This document shows, piece after piece, positions 6,918 through 8,940 of a stretch of DNA of 8,940 nucleotides. The notes below the pieces were generated by a model. That model was not told the DNA's origin and ran no database searches. It worked only from the letters and a program-made list of their open reading frames with translations. A program made the translations under genes and the position numbers. The stretch comes from an uncultured Clostridia bacterium (GTDB taxonomy: Bacteria; Bacillota; Clostridia; Acetivibrionales; CALMWN01), in assembly GCA_937873555.1 (NCBI GenBank), contig CALMWN010000111.1, positions 1-8,940 of the forward strand, read 5' to 3'. Each line of letters starts with the position of its first letter. The stretch's first letter is position 1.

Positions 6918-7565
6918 TCACATCTTTCCGGATCCTGTCAGATAGACAAATCCCCCGCCGAGTATTGTAGTCTTGTACCATAATACCAGATCAATACTCT
7001 TAATCATTCCTTCATCTAAAATGCATATAAACGCACTGCTTAAGTCTTCTGCATAATCGAGAGAAATTAATGTAACCCAATGCCACCTGTCAAGGTTTTT
7101 CTCATCACCATTACATAAATTCAGAAATGCTATCGGCGCGTCATTTGTGAGGGCTTGCTCAATAAAGCCCAACAACTCCCTGAAACCAGGACGCTGATCT
7201 GCTTCTTCAGGTATATCAATACAATTATACGAATAATTCAGCCCTTTTGATTTTACATACTCGATTATACATTCATAGAACATCTTCGTAGTCGGCATGC
7301 CCCTGTTTGAAGGCGTTACATACTGCCACACCTCATTCATGAGCGAGAGGCACTCTTCCTTGCTGCCGTACTTCTGGTCCGATAGAGTAAAGTTCTGTTT
7401 TTTAGTCATATACAAAATGATATTGCTTGCCGTAGTCGGACCACAGCCTGCCCGGCGCTGCCACTCTGTAGTATACCATTCCTGGCTGCAGCCGAAATAC
7501 GTTTTATCCGTGTTTTCATCATATATCTTAAACAAATCTTTGTCAGAAACCGACTTCTTAATCAT
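6918..7565 (-). CDS. Papain/C39-like cysteine peptidase family protein
   Basis: 215 residues. The pattern Gln36-x4-Cys41 in WQRRAGCGPTTASN, then His162 in DRWHWVTLISL and Asp184 in ILDEGM, gives a Q-C-H-D order typical of papain-fold C39-like peptidases, where Gln forms the oxyanion hole and Cys/His/Asp the catalytic triad. There is no signal peptide, membrane segment or partner domain, so it is probably cytoplasmic and not part of a peptide exporter. The start is ATG at 7565 with AAGGGGAG 8 nt upstream. It is a single gene between two bidirectional terminators, so it is probably transcribed alone. The fold is a motif-based inference; no substrate can be proposed, and a non-proteolytic role (for example amidase or transglutaminase-like) is possible. 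Confidence 0.75.
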   Translation of the reverse strand: MIKKSVSDKDLFKIYDENTDKTYFGCSQEWYTTEWQRRAGCGPTTASNIILYMTKKQNFTLSDQKYGSKEECLSLMNEVWQYVTPSNRGMPTTKMFYECIIEYVKSKGLNYSYNCIDIPEEADQRPGFRELLGFIEQALTNDAPIAFLNLCNGDEKNLDRWHWVTLISLDYAEDLSSAFICILDEGMIKSIDLVLWYKTTILGGGFVYLTGSGKM

Positions 7566-7587
7566 ATATTATGCTCCCCTTATAAAC

Positions 7588-7616
7588 GTCTTGCAAGACA
7601 GTATGTAAACATTATA
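7588..7616 (-). promoter_or_regulatory. Possible promoter -10 and palindromic operator of the C39-like gene
   Basis: On the minus strand TATAAT (7616-7611) is followed by a perfect 12-bp palindrome, GTCTTGCAAGAC (7588-7599), beginning about where transcription would start, and then by the ribosome binding site. No good -35 is present. Palindromes of this size are expected about twice by chance in a window of this length, so only the position is suggestive. Confidence 0.35.
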
Positions 7617-7620
7617 AAGC

Positions 7621-7656
7621 AAAAAGAGTTCCATTGGTATAATGAAACTCTTTTTT
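7621..7656. terminator. Bidirectional intrinsic terminator
   Basis: AAAAAGAGTT (7621-7630) pairs with AACTCTTTTT (7646-7655) around a 15-nt loop. T runs follow on both strands. On the minus strand it lies past the end of the ArsR/desulfurase remnant (stop at 7690) and would insulate the C39-like gene from it. Confidence 0.85.
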
Positions 7657-7689
7657 ATCAAAAATATTTAATTCATAGTGGGGACATAT

Positions 7690-8217
7690 TTACGATATGA
7701 TTTTAACCAACGTCTCAATTACAGTGTCAATTTCCTCTTTTACCGAATATCTTCCAAGGCTGAAGCGTACTGCTCCACGACCTGCTTCGTCAGAAACTCC
7801 CATAGCACTTAAAACAAGTGATATGGTTGTCAATCCTGAATGACATGCTGAGCCGGTTGAAGCTGCTACATCTCCCAATTCCTCCAGGATTTCATGCCCG
7901 TTATAATCAATAAAGCTGATGTTTAGTGTATTGGGAAGCTTTTTTTGCGGGTGCCCGTTTAACTTTATTTCATCTCCAAATTTTTCTTTCAGGCCGTTAT
8001 AAAAGTACTCGGTCAACCGCCTCACATTATCGTTTTTCAGAGCGTCCCTTGCAATTTCACAGGCTTTTCCCAATGCAACATCAAAAATGATATTTTCTGT
8101 TCCCTCACGCCTTACTTCAACAACTCCCTTTTCACGCATCACGTCTAGATGTTGTGAGATATTGGGTACTCTGACATTCATATTTGTAGCAAGTTCATCC
8201 ACACATTTCTTTTTCAC
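7690..8217 (-). pseudogene. ArsR winged-helix remnant fused to C-terminal third of a cysteine desulfurase
   Basis: 175 codons joining two unrelated family fragments. Residues 1-39 match the second half of an ArsR-type helix-turn-helix: CVDELATNMNV, then the recognition helix PNISQHLDVMREKGVVEVRR; the first helices are absent. Residues about 38-175 match the end of a class V aminotransferase of the NifS/IscS group: GTENI (40-44), ALGKACEIA (48-56), the active-site loop STGSACHSG with Cys125 (120-128), and AVRFSLGRYS (149-158). The pyridoxal-phosphate Lys and the whole large domain of a roughly 390-residue enzyme are missing, so it cannot be a working desulfurase. The open frame starts at a GTG with no ribosome binding site, and a TAG lies 12 codons upstream in the same frame. 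The junction falls in RREGT, a string that fits both families at that point. The gene follows the methyltransferase on the same strand. A purpose-built regulator-sulfur carrier is conceivable but unlikely. Confidence 0.85.
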
Positions 8218-8284
8218 CCAATAGGAAAGGAATAGGCAACTACAAGAATACTATTTACATTCCCTACAATTGTAAAAATTAAAG

Positions 8285-8292
8285 CCTCCTTT
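8285..8292 (-). other. Orphan ribosome binding site downstream of the methyltransferase gene
   Basis: AAAGGAGG on the minus strand lies about 11 bases past the methyltransferase stop but has no ATG, GTG or TTG at a usable distance; the next bases are CTTTAATTTTTAC. It is probably the initiation site of the lost arsR-like gene whose second half survives downstream. A 10-bp palindrome, TACAATTGTA (8265-8274), follows and may be chance. Confidence 0.5.
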
Positions 8293-8302
8293 ATAAACAA
8301 AA

Positions 8303-8878
8303 CTAAACCTTCCTGGCTGTAATACCGTAAAAGTCAGCTCCTATTCCATGTCTCTCAATACTCTCATATCCATTTTGGGATAACATATTCGCCACATCTT
8401 CATGTGAAAGTCTTTCCTCAACCGGCGGACCGAATTCCCCCTGTATTTTTTCCCATTCGATAATAGCCAGCGTCCCGCCATTTTTAAGTATCCTGTTGAT
8501 TTCAGCAATAATTTTACCCTTGTCCTCGATTTCATGAAGCACATTACTCACAATAATAAAGTCAACCGATAGGTTATCTACTTTCAAATCATACTCATCC
8601 GTCTTGATTCCCCTGATATTTGTCAATCCAGCTTCTAAAGCCCTTTTTTCAACTTCCTCCAGCATTTCCACCGAGATATCCATAGCATATATTTTAGAAG
8701 ACGTCCCTGCTATCTCTGCTGCAGGTATTGTAAAATAGCCTATACCGCAGCCAATGTCGGCTACTATATTTCCCTCCTTTAGTCCCAACCTTTCAAGCGT
8801 TTGAAAAGGAGGCATTACAGCCCGTCTTTTTTCATTGTCCAGTCTTTTTTTATCCTTCACATCAAATTTGTGTGTCAA
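8303..8878 (-). CDS. Class I SAM-dependent methyltransferase
   Basis: 191 residues. Rossmann-fold motif I is VADIGCGIGYF (39-49), the acidic residue closing strand 2 is Asp67 (YAMDIS), followed by SNVLHEIED (111-119) and LKNGGTLAIIEW (131-142), as in UbiE/Methyltransf_11-type enzymes. It transfers a methyl group from S-adenosylmethionine to an unknown acceptor, probably a small molecule, in the cytoplasm. The start is TTG at 8878, supported by GAGGTGAT 5 nt upstream; no better ATG exists near the N-terminus, and the length is usual for the family. The gene precedes an ArsR/cysteine desulfurase remnant on the same strand, which hints at a metalloid, selenium or sulfur-related operon, but the sequence alone does not show a substrate. 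No cysteine-rich pattern like that of ArsM arsenite methyltransferases is present, so ArsM is not supported. Confidence 0.88.
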   Translation of the reverse strand: MTHKFDVKDKKRLDNEKRRAVMPPFQTLERLGLKEGNIVADIGCGIGYFTIPAAEIAGTSSKIYAMDISVEMLEEVEKRALEAGLTNIRGIKTDEYDLKVDNLSVDFIIVSNVLHEIEDKGKIIAEINRILKNGGTLAIIEWEKIQGEFGPPVEERLSHEDVANMLSQNGYESIERHGIGADFYGITARKV

Positions 8879-8940
8879 TTCAAATCACCTCATTAGTTTA
8901 TTAGACCATAAAAATACTTGCTCGCCACTCTGTGTTATAT

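Noticed and set aside
8265..8274. Perfect 10-bp palindrome TACAATTGTA as an ArsR-type operator.
   Set aside because: Such palindromes are expected several times by chance in this window, and it lies downstream of the methyltransferase rather than at a promoter.
8303..8878. Assignment of the methyltransferase as ArsM (arsenite methyltransferase).
   Set aside because: The protein is shorter than ArsM and contains no pattern of conserved arsenic-binding cysteines besides the one in motif I; the ArsR-like neighbour is not enough.
1..8940. CRISPR arrays, insertion sequences, tRNA or rRNA genes.
   Set aside because: No regularly spaced repeats, transposase motifs, terminal inverted repeats or tRNA cloverleaf/CCA signatures were seen on either strand.

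Overview
The window reads as chromosomal DNA from a low-to-moderate GC Gram-positive bacterium, most likely a member of the Clostridia. This is inferred from strong AGGAGG-type ribosome binding sites, frequent TTG starts, a T-box leader, U-tailed hairpin terminators, a 517-residue Ppx with a C-terminal HD domain next to ppk, and clostridial-looking cysteine desulfurase and ArsR remnants. I cannot name the species.

Left part (1-3720, minus strand): an exopolyphosphatase-family gene (ppx) followed 5 bp later by polyphosphate kinase (ppk). The ppk start overlaps the ribosome binding region at the ppx stop, and ppk runs off the left edge. Together they would make and turn over inorganic polyphosphate. 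Upstream of ppx is a 98-codon relic of the C-terminal membrane domain of a P-type cation ATPase. A perfect extended -10 element (TGATATAAT), placed to serve ppx-ppk, overlaps the stop codon of this relic.

Middle part (3720-6880, plus strand): a self-contained transcription unit. It has a sigma-A type promoter, a T-box leader of about 300 nt with a clear terminator and antiterminator, a strong ribosome binding site, one 843-codon gene and a strong bidirectional terminator. The protein fuses a xylose-isomerase-like TIM barrel (sugar phosphate isomerase/epimerase family) to a complete AMP-forming acyl-CoA synthetase. A T-box normally senses an uncharged tRNA, so this gene is predicted to respond to starvation for one amino acid. 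Which amino acid is uncertain, because the likely specifier and the discriminator-pairing base do not agree neatly. This is the most interesting part of the window.

The stretch 3715-3884, between the ATPase relic and the T-box promoter, holds no convincing gene. It contains only a strong ribosome binding site driving a 15-codon reading frame on the minus strand and a weak inverted repeat.

Right part (6880-8940, minus strand): a 215-residue papain/C39-like protein with Cys, His and Asp in the expected order; a bidirectional terminator; a broken gene in which the second half of an ArsR-type winged helix is joined in frame to the C-terminal third of a cysteine desulfurase; and an intact class I SAM-dependent methyltransferase. 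The methyltransferase probably heads an operon whose second and third genes (arsR-like regulator and cysteine desulfurase) collapsed into one remnant by deletion. The last 62 bases (8879-8940) hold only the methyltransferase ribosome binding site and nothing else I can support.

Overall the window is one conserved polyphosphate operon beside an accessory region with three signs of decay (ATPase tail, orphan initiation sites, ArsR/desulfurase chimera) and one intact T-box-controlled fusion gene.
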